Origin: Rhodospirillaceae bacterium
GTDB lineage: Bacteria; Pseudomonadota; Alphaproteobacteria; Reyranellales; Reyranellaceae
NCBI GenBank assembly: GCA_009772935.1
Contig: WOUR01000012.1
Location: 1-64,000, forward strand
Length of the DNA stretch: 64,000 nucleotides
Reading direction: 5' to 3'
Positions 1 to 8,118 of the stretch are shown here, piece by piece. Below the pieces are notes generated by a model. It was not told where the DNA came from and did not search any database. It saw only the letters and a program-made list of their open reading frames with translations. The translations under genes and the position numbers were made by a program. How positions within the stretch are numbered: the stretch's first letter is position 1; each line of letters starts with the position of its first letter.

Positions 1-138
1 CTCCGGGCCGCAAACGCGGCGGCACAGCCGGCCGCGCCCGCAGGCCCGGCCCCGCGCGACCAGCGGGCCCTCGAGCGGCAGAGTGCCCTCGTGGCGCCGG
101 AACTCGGCACGCGTGCCACGCGGGGCCCGTTTTCATGA
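1..138 (+). CDS. C-terminal end of an unknown upstream gene (partial)
   Basis: The first reading frame is open from base 1 and stops at TGA 136-138. It gives a 45-residue tail rich in Ala, Pro and Arg with no recognisable motif. The stop overlaps the ATG of the next gene in an ATGA arrangement (135-138), the same coupling used by most genes in this window, which is the main reason to regard it as real coding sequence. Low-complexity Ala/Pro tails are common at the C-termini of GC-rich alphaproteobacterial proteins, so the function cannot be inferred. The reverse strand is also open here, but it shows no start codon and no coupling. Confidence 0.5.
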   Translation, partial: LRAANAAAQPAAPAGPAPRDQRALERQSALVAPELGTRATRGPFS

Positions 139-1130
139 AGGTCCTGTCGGCGGCCGAAATCGACGCCGCCTTGGACGACCTCGCATTGATCGACCGCCTC
201 GACGACCTGTTCCGGGCGGGCTGCGAGATGCCGGTACGGCACCATCATCCGATCAGGGAGCCGCTCGGCCCCGGTTCGGCCGATGCGATGCTGCTCCTGA
301 TGCCGGCCTGGACCACGGGGGCCTCGGGCCGCGTCGGGGTCAAGGTCGTGACGGTCTTTCCCGACAACGGCAAGCGGTCGCTGCCCTCGATCTACGGACA
401 GTACCTGCTGCTCGACGGCAGCACGGGCGCGACCCTGGCGCTGCTCGACGGCACGATGCTGACCAAGCGGCGCACCGCCTGCGCCTCGGGTCTCGCCTCG
501 CGCTATCTGTCGCGCCCCGACGCCGCCCGGCTGCTCATGATCGGCACCGGTGCACTGGCACCCGAACTGATCCGCGTGCATGCCAAGGTGCGGCGCATAG
601 AGGACGTGGCGATCTGGGGCCGCACGGCTGCCCAGGCCGAAGCGCTTGCTGCGAGGCTTTCGGCGTCGCTGCCCGCGGCGATCGGCCGTCCGGTCACCGT
701 CCGCGCCGTCGGCGACCGCGAGGTTGCCGTTCGCGACGCCGATATCGTCTCCTGCGCCACCCTTTCCACGACGCCGCTGGTCGAGGGCGGCTGGTTGCGC
801 GAAGGGCAGCATGTCGACTTGGTGGGCGCCTACACGCCGCAGATGCGCGAGAGCGACGATCGGGCCGTGCTGCGGTCTCGCCTCTATGTCGACACCCGTG
901 CCGGCGCATTGAAGGAGGGGGGCGACATAGTCCAGCCGATTGCCAGCGGCGCCATCAGGGACGCCGACGTGATCGCCGACCTGTTCGAACTGGCGCGCGG
1001 CCGGCGGACCGGCCGGGCGGCCGGAGACGGCGCCGCGATCACGCTCTTCAAATCGGTCGGCGCGGCGCTGGAAGATCTCGCCGCTGCCGAGCTTGCCGTG
1101 GAAGGGACCGTCGCCCCTACGGCTCGATAA
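135..1130 (+). CDS. ornithine cyclodeaminase / mu-crystallin family protein
   Basis: This 331-residue protein belongs to the NAD(P)-dependent ornithine cyclodeaminase/mu-crystallin family. Members deaminate and cyclise ornithine to proline or reduce cyclic imino acids such as 1-pyrroline-2-carboxylate. The segment LTKRRTACASG (109-119) is the family substrate-pocket motif, and MIGTGALAPELI (135-146) is the dinucleotide-binding glycine loop. Length is normal for the family. The ATG overlaps the stop of the upstream gene, suggesting translational coupling. It converges on the CoA-transferase gene, with the two coding ends overlapping by 14 bp. The substrate cannot be told from sequence; a cyclic imine or amino-acid reductase would fit the nitrogen-scavenging context. 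Confidence 0.85.
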   Translation: MKVLSAAEIDAALDDLALIDRLDDLFRAGCEMPVRHHHPIREPLGPGSADAMLLLMPAWTTGASGRVGVKVVTVFPDNGKRSLPSIYGQYLLLDGSTGATLALLDGTMLTKRRTACASGLASRYLSRPDAARLLMIGTGALAPELIRVHAKVRRIEDVAIWGRTAAQAEALAARLSASLPAAIGRPVTVRAVGDREVAVRDADIVSCATLSTTPLVEGGWLREGQHVDLVGAYTPQMRESDDRAVLRSRLYVDTRAGALKEGGDIVQPIASGAIRDADVIADLFELARGRRTGRAAGDGAAITLFKSVGAALEDLAAAELAVEGTVAPTAR

Positions 1131-2334
1131 GCGCGCCCGACGTCTTCAGGGCTTCGATGTCGTCGGCGCTGACGCCGGCCTCGGCCAGCACGGCGCGAGA
1201 GTCCTGTCCCTGCAGGGGCGCCAGGGACCGAATGGACGGCGGGGTCCGGCTCATCGTCATCGGCGGCTCGACCATCATGATCTCGCCCTCGGACGGGTGC
1301 GGATACTTCTTGAAGAGCTTGCGCCAGACGAGGTGAGGGTCCTCGAACAGATCGGCAGGCTTTGAGACCGGGGCGTTCGGGATCTGTGCCTGGTCGAGCA
1401 GCCTCACCCATTCGCCGGTGGTCTTCGAGGGCGCGATCGCCTCGACCATCGCGTACATGTCGCCGATGTGCATCGAGCGGGCGTTGATGGTCGAATAGCG
1501 CGGGTCCTGCAGCACCTCCGCCCGGCCGACCAGTTCGAAGAAGTTGCGCCAGTGCTTGTCGTTGTAGGGCAGGATCGCCATCCAGCCGTCGAGCGTGCGG
1601 TAGGGCTTGCGGGTGCGGGCGAGCAGGCGGGTGTAGCCGACCTCGCCCTCGTCGCTGAAGGTCCGCTCCCACAGATGCTCGACCATCAGCCAAGCCGACA
1701 TGGTCTCGAACATCGGCACCTCGACGAACTGGCCTTCGCCGGTCCGCTGTCGATGCATCAGTGCTGAAAGGGTCGAGAAGGCGAAGGTGAGACCGACCGT
1801 CTTGTCGGCGATGATGGTCGGCGGGTAGCGGGGTACGTCGTCGCCGGCAGCGCGGCCCATCAGGTCGGCGATGCCGAAGCGGGCCTGGATGGCATCGTCG
1901 TAGGCAGGCAGTTTTCCGTAAGGACCTTCGGCCGAGTAACCGTAGGCGCCGACATAGACGATGTCGGGCTTCACCTTGCGAATCTCCTCGTAGCCCAGCC
2001 CCAGCGCCTCGATGGCCTGGGGGCGCAGTGCATGGACGAAGGCGTCGGCCGCCGCCACGACCTTGAGCAGGGCGGCGCGCGCGTCCTTGTTCTTGAGGTC
2101 GAGGCAGAGCGAGCGCTTGTTGCGGTTCACATACAGATAGGTCGGTCCCATACCCGGGGTCTTGCCGGGCTTGCCGATGTGACGCACGGCGTCGCCTTCC
2201 GGAGCCTCGACCTTGATGACGTCGGCGCCCTGGTCGGCCAGCAGCATCGTGCCGTAGGGGCCGAGGATGATGTTGGTGAGGTCGACGATCCTGATGCCTT
2301 CGAGCGCGCCGGGCATGGTCTTGTCCTTTGTCAT
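1117..2334 (-). CDS. CaiB/BaiF (family III) CoA transferase
   Basis: This is a 405-residue family III acyl-CoA transferase, which moves CoA between carboxylic acids through an enzyme-bound aspartyl-CoA thioester. The N-terminal LADQGADVIKVE (32-43) and the Asp within AYDDAIQA (near 146-147), the expected nucleophile, are typical, and the length matches formyl-CoA transferase relatives. Translation could start at M1 or at M7 (MPGALEGIRIVDLT), which aligns better with family N-termini. The gene stands alone on the minus strand, with its promoter side facing the MarR gene. The acyl substrate is unknown; carnitine, oxalate, itaconate and aromatic acids are all used by this family. Confidence 0.88.
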   Translation of the reverse strand: MTKDKTMPGALEGIRIVDLTNIILGPYGTMLLADQGADVIKVEAPEGDAVRHIGKPGKTPGMGPTYLYVNRNKRSLCLDLKNKDARAALLKVVAAADAFVHALRPQAIEALGLGYEEIRKVKPDIVYVGAYGYSAEGPYGKLPAYDDAIQARFGIADLMGRAAGDDVPRYPPTIIADKTVGLTFAFSTLSALMHRQRTGEGQFVEVPMFETMSAWLMVEHLWERTFSDEGEVGYTRLLARTRKPYRTLDGWMAILPYNDKHWRNFFELVGRAEVLQDPRYSTINARSMHIGDMYAMVEAIAPSKTTGEWVRLLDQAQIPNAPVSKPADLFEDPHLVWRKLFKKYPHPSEGEIMMVEPPMTMSRTPPSIRSLAPLQGQDSRAVLAEAGVSADDIEALKTSGALIEP

Positions 2335-2623
2335 GGCTGCGTCGGATCACACTGCCATCGCCTTGCCCACGCGTCATCGTCCTTGCCATTGCGTCGCAAA
2401 ACGCCGCCGGAAATCGTTGAAGCCGCAGGATAATGCCCGGTGATTGCGATGGGCTTCTCGATTGCCTGGACAAGAGGTTGCAACGACGGGGAAAGTTCGC
2501 GCTTTCGGATTCCGAGTCGGGGAGTCAGAAGCTGCGCGCATTCATCATGGACAAAGAGTGTCATGTGACCGTTGTGCGATGAGCCGTGCCGGTGTAGCGA
2601 AGGGGAAGCAAGCCGGGGGGGCG
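2335..2623. other. divergent intergenic region, CoA transferase / MarR
   Basis: These 289 bases separate the CoA-transferase start (minus) from the MarR start (plus) and must hold both promoters. Several short open frames cross it, but none has a convincing ribosome site or protein-like composition. I found no strong inverted repeat or confident -35/-10 pair. In-frame alternative starts for the MarR gene exist upstream (for example ATG 2579) but would add residues atypical of MarR N-termini. Confidence 0.5.
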
Positions 2624-3097
2624 ATGCGAAGCAACGTTGCAAAGAAGCAGCTTGAGTCGAAGACTGCGTCGAGTGCGGCATCCAGGCCCTATCGCATCGA
2701 AGACCAGATCGGCTACCTGCTGCGACGCGCCCATCAGCGTGCGAGCGCCATCTTCCAGACCGGGATCGGCGATCCCAACATCACGCCGACCCAGTATTCG
2801 AGCCTGGCGAAGCTCGACGAATATACCGAGCTGTCGCAGAACCTGCTGGGCCGTCTCGTCGGCATGGACAAGGCCACGATGCAGGGCGTGGTGCGCCGGC
2901 TCAAGGAACGCGGTCTCGTCGATTCACGGCCCGATCCCGGCGATGCGCGCCGCACGCTGCTCAGCCTGACGACCGAGGGGCAGCGGCTGGTCAACAGGCT
3001 GCTGCTGAACGGGCCGGCGGTCTCGCGCGAGACCCTGAAGCCGCTCAATGTCCAGGAACAGAAGCAGCTCCTCGATCTTCTGTCGCGGATCATCTGA
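2624..3097 (+). CDS. MarR family transcriptional regulator
   Basis: This 157-residue protein has the MarR winged-helix layout: an N-terminal dimerisation helix (YRIEDQIGYLLRRAHQR), a helix-turn-helix around LSQNLLGRLVGMDKATMQGVVRRL, and a wing with the signature DPGDARRTLLSLTTEG. MarR proteins are usually ligand-released repressors of adjacent catabolic or efflux genes. ATG 2624 was chosen because it follows a purine-rich stretch (aggggaag) and gives a normal length. The gene lies 58 bp upstream of, and on the same strand as, the molybdenum-hydroxylase operon. An inverted repeat abuts that operon's first start codon, so it probably controls that operon, perhaps also itself. Confidence 0.88.
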   Translation: MRSNVAKKQLESKTASSAASRPYRIEDQIGYLLRRAHQRASAIFQTGIGDPNITPTQYSSLAKLDEYTELSQNLLGRLVGMDKATMQGVVRRLKERGLVDSRPDPGDARRTLLSLTTEGQRLVNRLLLNGPAVSRETLKPLNVQEQKQLLDLLSRII

Positions 3098-3135
3098 ATC
3101 CGACTGATTCGTTTGACTCGCACGCGGCCTGTGTC

Positions 3136-3155
3136 ATCGTACGTACACGAACGAT
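3136..3155. promoter_or_regulatory. inverted repeat abutting operon start; candidate MarR operator
   Basis: ATCGT (3136-3140) and ACGAT (3151-3155) form an inverted repeat with 10 bases between, and a CGTACG palindrome lies at 3138-3143. The right arm ends on the base before the ATG of the FAD-subunit gene, where no good Shine-Dalgarno sequence is visible. A regulator bound here would block transcription or initiation. Assignment to the adjacent MarR is inference. Confidence 0.4.
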
Positions 3156-3986
3156 ATGGGCGACTATCTCCGACCCCGAGGCCTTGACGAGGCGCTTCAG
3201 GCACTGACCCGGCCTTTCACGGTGCTGGCCGGCGGCACCGACTTCTATCCGGCGCGGGTCGGACGTGCCGTCACCGAAGACCTCCTCGACATTGCGGGAA
3301 TCGCTACTTTGCGCGGCATTTCCGAGACGTCGGCCGGTTGGCGGGTGGGCGCCACCACGACCTGGAGCGAACTGGTCGAAGCCGACCTGCCGCCGATGTT
3401 CGACGGGCTGAAGCAGGCGGCGCGCGAGGTGGGCGGCCGTCAGATCCAGAATACCGGTACGATTGCGGGTAATATCTGCAACGCCTCGCCGGCGGCCGAC
3501 GGTGTGCCGGCCTTGCTGGCCCTCGACGCGGAGGTGGAGCTCGCGCGCCGCGACGGCGCGCGGCGCCTGCCGCTCGCATCCTTCATCACTGGCGTCCGCA
3601 CGACGGCGCGGCAGCCCGGCGAACTCGTCGTGGCGCTCCATGTACGGCGCCCGCGGGGCGAGGCGAGGAGCGCCTTCCTGAAGCTCGGGGCGCGGCGCTA
3701 CCTGGTGATCTCGATTGCCATGGCCTCGACCTTGATCGAAGTCGAGGACGGAAAGGTCAAGGCGGCGCGCGTCGCCGTTGGGGCCTGCTCTCCCGTCGCA
3801 CAACGCTTGCCGGCCCTGGAGCACGCGCTGGTAGGCGCGACGATCGACGCCGATCTCGGCGAGCGGGTCGCTTTGTCTCACCTGGCGCCGTTGTCGCCGA
3901 TCGACGATGTGCGCGGCAGTGCCGGCTATCGCAGCGAGGTGGCCCTGGTCCTGCTCCGGCGGCTGCTGTCGAAGGTCGCCGCATGA
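3156..3986 (+). CDS. molybdopterin hydroxylase FAD-binding subunit (CoxM-like)
   Basis: A 276-residue medium subunit of a xanthine-oxidase-family hydroxylase. It carries FAD between the iron-sulfur clusters and the external electron acceptor. VLAGGTDFYP near residues 22-31 and QIQNTGTIAGNICNASPAAD (near 97-116) are the two FAD-binding loops, and the C-terminal CO_deh_flav_C region follows. The length matches CoxM/HcrB-type subunits. The gene's last four bases overlap the start of the fused FeS-Mo subunit, so the two are translationally coupled and form one complex. The start codon lacks an obvious Shine-Dalgarno, so leaderless or weak initiation is possible. Confidence 0.9.
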   Translation: MGDYLRPRGLDEALQALTRPFTVLAGGTDFYPARVGRAVTEDLLDIAGIATLRGISETSAGWRVGATTTWSELVEADLPPMFDGLKQAAREVGGRQIQNTGTIAGNICNASPAADGVPALLALDAEVELARRDGARRLPLASFITGVRTTARQPGELVVALHVRRPRGEARSAFLKLGARRYLVISIAMASTLIEVEDGKVKAARVAVGACSPVAQRLPALEHALVGATIDADLGERVALSHLAPLSPIDDVRGSAGYRSEVALVLLRRLLSKVAA

Positions 3987-6691
3987 AGCTCGAGTTCACG
4001 CTCAACGGAAGCACCGCGAGCTGGGACGGCGCGCCGGTCACGCGGCTGGCGACGGCGCTGCGCGATGATCTTGGCCTTACCGGAACGAAAATCGGCTGCG
4101 ATGCCGGCGATTGCGGCGCCTGCACGGTTCTGCTCGACGGCCGCCAGGTCTGTTCGTGCCTCGTGGCCATGGGCCAGGTGGCTGGCCGCAGCGTCGAGAC
4201 GGTCGAGAGTCTCTCCACGGAGGGGGAGGTCCTCGCCGCCCTCCAGCAATCGTTTCTCGATCATGGCGCGGCCCAGTGCGGCATCTGCACGCCCGGCATG
4301 CTGATGGCCGCACTGGAACTGGTGCGACGGAACAGCAAGCCAAGCCGTGCCGAGGTCGAAGATTTCCTGGGGGGCGTCCTCTGCCGCTGTACCGGCTACG
4401 GCAAGATCGTCGATGCGGTGATGGATGTCGTCGCGCCGGCGCCCGCGACCGCACCGGCAGCGGGCGAAGCCGTCGGGTCGCGCATCGTTCGGGTCGACGG
4501 CCCGGCCAAGGTCACCGGGCGCGACGTGTTCGGCGCCGATGGTATTCCCGCGGATGCGCTGTGGATCCGGGTCGTGCGCTCGCCCCATGCACGGGCACGC
4601 TTCGAACTGGGCGATCTCGAACCGCTGCGCCGGCGTCTCGCGGCGGTGTTGACGGCGGCGGACGTGCCGTCCAACGGCTACGGCATCTATCCCGACATCA
4701 AGGATCAGCCGGTCCTCGCCGACGGGCAGGTCCGGTATCGCGGCGAGGCGGTCGTCGCCCTGGTCGGCGAGCGGGTCGATGTGCTGGCGATTCGTGACGA
4801 CGAGGTGCCGATCACCTGGAGGCCCGAGCCGCCTTTGTTCGGCGTCGATGCCGCGAGGGCGGAAGATGCGCCGCGGGTACAGGCCGACAGGCCGGGCAAC
4901 CTGCTGCTGAAGGGCGGGGTGAAGCGCGGCGATCCGGCTGCAGCTTTCGACACCTGCGCGGCCGTGGCCGAAGGCACGTTCGAGACGGCGTTCGTCGAGC
5001 ATGCCTACATCGAACCCGAAGCCGGCTGGGCGCGCCGGGTCGGCGACCGGATCGAGATTCATGCCACCACCCAGACGCCCTACATGGACCGCGACGAGAT
5101 CGCCAACCTGATGCGGCTGACGCCCGAGGCCGTGCGCATCGTGCCGACGGCCTGCGGCGGCGGTTTCGGCGGCAAGCTCGATCTCTCGGTGCAGCCGCTG
5201 ATCGCGATCGCGGCCTGGACTCTGGGACGGCCGGTGGCGCTGGTCTACACGCGGCCCGAAAGCATGGCGGCCAGCACCAAGCGTCATCCCGCCAGGGTGA
5301 AAGCACGGTTCGGCTGCGATGCCGACGGCAAACTGCTTGCCTGCGACGTGACCGCCCTCTTCGACACCGGCGCCTATGCCTCCTGGGGACCGACCGTCGC
5401 CAACCGGGTGCCGGTACATGCGATGGGGCCGTACGCCATTCCGAATGTGCGGACCTGGGGCGAGGCCTTCTTCACCAACGGACCGCCGGCCGGGGCCTTC
5501 CGCGGTTTCGGCGTACCGCAGGCGGCCATTGCCCATGAGGCGATGCTGGACGAACTGGCGGACAAGCTGGGCATCGACCGATTGGAGTTCCGGCATCGCA
5601 ACGCCTTGCGCGCGGGCGACACGACGGCGACCGGCCAGACGCTCGCCCATTCCGCCGGCCTTGCGCAGTGCCTCGATGCGCTGCGGCCGCATTGGCGGAA
5701 GGCGCACGAGGAGTTTGCGGCGTTCAACGAGTCCGGTGGTGAGCGCCGTCGCGGCGTCGGCATCGGCTGCATGTGGTACGGCATCGGCAACACCTCGATG
5801 TCGAATCCCTCGCGCATGCGCGTGGGTCTATCGCCGGGCGGCACCTTGACGCTCTACAGCGGCGCGCTGGACATCGGTCAGGGCAGCAACACCATCATGT
5901 TGCAGATCGCCGCTGATGCGGTCGGTCTCCCCGCCGAACAATTCGACCTGGTGACGGGCGACACCGATCTCACCGCCGATGCCGGCAAGACCTCGGCCTC
6001 GCGCCAGACCTTCGTGTCCGGCAAGGCGGCCGAGAAGGCGGGACAGGACCTGCGCCAGCAGATCCTGCGGCTGGCCAATGCCGGTCCCGACGCGGTCCTG
6101 TCGCTCGACGGTGCGACGCTTTCCGTGCGCGATGGTGCCGAGGTCCGGACCATCGACCTCGCCACGGCGGGGCCGCTGATGGGAGAGGGCACCTTCGATC
6201 CACCGACGACGCCGCTCGATGCCGACGGGCAGGGGGTGCCCTATGCGACCTATGCCTTCGCCGCGCAGCTGGCCGAGGTCGAAGTCGATGTCGAGCTGGG
6301 CACGGTGAAGGTCCTGCGTATCGTGGCCGCGCACGATGTCGGCCGGGCGATCAATCCCACCCTCGTCGAAGGCCAGATCCAGGGCGGCGTGGCGCAGGGG
6401 CTGGGCCTCGCGCTGATGGAGGAATACCTCCCCGGCCGCACCGAGAACCTGCACGACTATCTCATCCCCACCGTCGGCGACGTCCCCGAAATCGAGTGCC
6501 TCCTGATCGAGGATCGCGAGCCGCTGGGTCCCTCGGGCGCCAAGGGGATCGGTGAGCCGGCCCTCGTGCCAACGGCGCCGGCCATCCTGGGCGCGGTCCA
6601 TCACGCGACCGGCGTGCGCGTCCGTCGCGTCCCATTGCTGCCGCACCGCCTGCGCGAGGCCATCGTCGCCCTGGAAAGGAACCGAGCATGA
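3983..6691 (+). CDS. fused [2Fe-2S] / molybdopterin subunit of a xanthine-oxidase-family hydroxylase
   Basis: A 902-residue fusion. Residues 1-155 are the small iron-sulfur subunit: a plant-type cluster at C39, C44, C47 and C59 and a second cluster at C99, C102, C134 and C136 (CRCTGY). After a short Ala/Pro linker, residues from about 165 form the molybdopterin subunit, with GGGFGGK, GAFRGFG and the C-terminal GAKGIGEPALVPTAPA containing the catalytic Glu. These enzymes hydroxylate N-heterocycles or aldehydes using water. FAD is supplied by the separate upstream subunit, an uncommon split. Because a 6-hydroxynicotinate-reductase-like gene follows directly, nicotinate or a related pyridine is the leading substrate guess. 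No XdhC-type cofactor-insertion gene is present nearby. Confidence 0.9.
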   Translation: MKLEFTLNGSTASWDGAPVTRLATALRDDLGLTGTKIGCDAGDCGACTVLLDGRQVCSCLVAMGQVAGRSVETVESLSTEGEVLAALQQSFLDHGAAQCGICTPGMLMAALELVRRNSKPSRAEVEDFLGGVLCRCTGYGKIVDAVMDVVAPAPATAPAAGEAVGSRIVRVDGPAKVTGRDVFGADGIPADALWIRVVRSPHARARFELGDLEPLRRRLAAVLTAADVPSNGYGIYPDIKDQPVLADGQVRYRGEAVVALVGERVDVLAIRDDEVPITWRPEPPLFGVDAARAEDAPRVQADRPGNLLLKGGVKRGDPAAAFDTCAAVAEGTFETAFVEHAYIEPEAGWARRVGDRIEIHATTQTPYMDRDEIANLMRLTPEAVRIVPTACGGGFGGKLDLSVQPLIAIAAWTLGRPVALVYTRPESMAASTKRHPARVKARFGCDADGKLLACDVTALFDTGAYASWGPTVANRVPVHAMGPYAIPNVRTWGEAFFTNGPPAGAFRGFGVPQAAIAHEAMLDELADKLGIDRLEFRHRNALRAGDTTATGQTLAHSAGLAQCLDALRPHWRKAHEEFAAFNESGGERRRGVGIGCMWYGIGNTSMSNPSRMRVGLSPGGTLTLYSGALDIGQGSNTIMLQIAADAVGLPAEQFDLVTGDTDLTADAGKTSASRQTFVSGKAAEKAGQDLRQQILRLANAGPDAVLSLDGATLSVRDGAEVRTIDLATAGPLMGEGTFDPPTTPLDADGQGVPYATYAFAAQLAEVEVDVELGTVKVLRIVAAHDVGRAINPTLVEGQIQGGVAQGLGLALMEEYLPGRTENLHDYLIPTVGDVPEIECLLIEDREPLGPSGAKGIGEPALVPTAPAILGAVHHATGVRVRRVPLLPHRLREAIVALERNRA

Positions 6692-8118
6692 GCGACGACA
6701 TCTCGCTCTCGGAGGCCGAACGCAGCGCCGGCATCGTGCGCTGCGACGCCTGTCCGGTCCTGTGCCGCATCCGGCCCGGGCGCGCCGGCGCCTGCGACCG
6801 CTACGCCAACGAGAACGGCGCGCTGGTGCGGGTCGATCCATTGGTCCTGCTGGCCAAGCCCGACCTTGCGCGCGTCGCCTTCATCGAAGGCAGCGATGCG
6901 TGGCGCGGCGAGCTGGGCAAAGGGGAAGGCGCCTTCGTCACCGGCATCGGCGCCACCACCACCTATCCCGACTACAAGCCCGCGCCGTTCATCGTCTCGT
7001 CGAAGCATGACGGCGTCGACATGGTCACCGTCGTGACCGAAGGCATCTTCAGCTACTGCGGCGTCAAGGTGAAGATCGATACCGACCGCTATCTCGGGCC
7101 CGAGCAGGCGACGGTGCGCGCCAAGGGTGAGGCGGTGGGCCATGTCACCACGGCCGAATACGGCTCGCAGATGCTGTCGCTGGGCGGCGTGCATCACCTC
7201 ACCGGTGGCAGCAAGAAGGAGGGTGTCGCCACCTGCGACGCGCTGCTGGCGCTATGTAACCGCGAGGCCGTCGAACTCACCATCGACGGCGGCTCGACGG
7301 TGGTGGTGCAGGCCGACAAGCCGCCGGTGGTGAACGGCGCGCTCGAAGAGCGCATGCGGGTCGGCTGCGGCTCGGCCGCCATCGGCATGTTCGCGCCGCA
7401 ATGGAAGGACCATGTCGACGAGGTGATCGTGGTCGACGACCACATCACGGGCGTTCTGAGCGAGCACCAGGGCGGCGTGTTCCTCGACATGAAGCCGGCC
7501 GGCATCCGCGTGCGCGGCCGCCGCTCGACGCCCGGCCGCTATTTCCAGGTGGCCGAGCCCGGGATGGGCTGGGGCGGCACCGATGTCAGCGACCCGCTGG
7601 AGATCATCGAGAAGATCGATCCGAAACAGGCCTGGCCGGGGCTCAAGCTGCTGATGGTCTCGACGACCGGCGAGCATTCGGCCTGGTTCACACTGGACGA
7701 TCAGCTGAAGCCGCAACCGGCTGAGATGCCCGCGCCGGTGCGCCATGTCGTCGAGCGCATCGCCGAGAACTGCGAGCCGGCGCTCTGTACCGTCCTTTTC
7801 ATGGCCGGCGCCGGCGGGTCGCTGCGGGCCGGCGTCACCGAGAACCCGGTGCGGCTCACGCGCTCGGTGCGCGACACGCTCACCAAGGTCACGCTGGGCG
7901 GCGCACCGGCCTTCATCTGGCCGGGCGGCGGCATCACCCTGATGGTCGATGTGGCGCGCATGCCGGAGAAATCCTTCGGCTATGTGCCGACGCCGGCGCT
8001 GGTCGCACCGATCGAGTTCACCCTGCGCGCCGACGATTATGCTGCGCTGGGAGGCTACGCCTCGCGCGCGGTCACGCTGGAGGACGTGCTGGCTCGCCAC
8101 AAGGTACGCGTCGAATGA
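6688..8118 (+). CDS. 6-hydroxynicotinate reductase-like iron-sulfur flavoprotein
   Basis: This 476-residue protein resembles, from recall of the family, 6-hydroxynicotinate reductase (Hnr) of anaerobic nicotinate fermentation, which reduces 6-hydroxynicotinate to 1,4,5,6-tetrahydro-6-oxonicotinate with reduced ferredoxin. Near the N-terminus C19, C22, C26 and C36 form an iron-sulfur ligand set. Further cysteines occur at 124, 183, 190 and 227. A GIGATTTYPD segment (86-95) resembles covalent-FMN attachment sites. The start overlaps the hydroxylase stop by four bases and the end overlaps the ApbE-like gene by four. Coupling to a hydroxylase suggests hydroxylation followed by ring reduction. Substrate identity is inferred. 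Confidence 0.72.
   Translation: MSDDISLSEAERSAGIVRCDACPVLCRIRPGRAGACDRYANENGALVRVDPLVLLAKPDLARVAFIEGSDAWRGELGKGEGAFVTGIGATTTYPDYKPAPFIVSSKHDGVDMVTVVTEGIFSYCGVKVKIDTDRYLGPEQATVRAKGEAVGHVTTAEYGSQMLSLGGVHHLTGGSKKEGVATCDALLALCNREAVELTIDGGSTVVVQADKPPVVNGALEERMRVGCGSAAIGMFAPQWKDHVDEVIVVDDHITGVLSEHQGGVFLDMKPAGIRVRGRRSTPGRYFQVAEPGMGWGGTDVSDPLEIIEKIDPKQAWPGLKLLMVSTTGEHSAWFTLDDQLKPQPAEMPAPVRHVVERIAENCEPALCTVLFMAGAGGSLRAGVTENPVRLTRSVRDTLTKVTLGGAPAFIWPGGGITLMVDVARMPEKSFGYVPTPALVAPIEFTLRADDYAALGGYASRAVTLEDVLARHKVRVE

Noticed and set aside
83-1336. 417-residue open frame over the ornithine-cyclodeaminase gene
   Set aside because: Arg/Gly/Pro-rich shadow frame of the GC-rich real gene; no domain.
884-2473. 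529-residue minus-strand open frame
   Set aside because: Out-of-frame shadow of the CoA-transferase and antisense of the adjacent gene.
3926-5707. 593-residue antisense frame across the Mo hydroxylase
   Set aside because: Low-complexity His/Arg/Gly composition typical of GC-rich antisense frames; the plus strand encodes clear FeS and Mo motifs.
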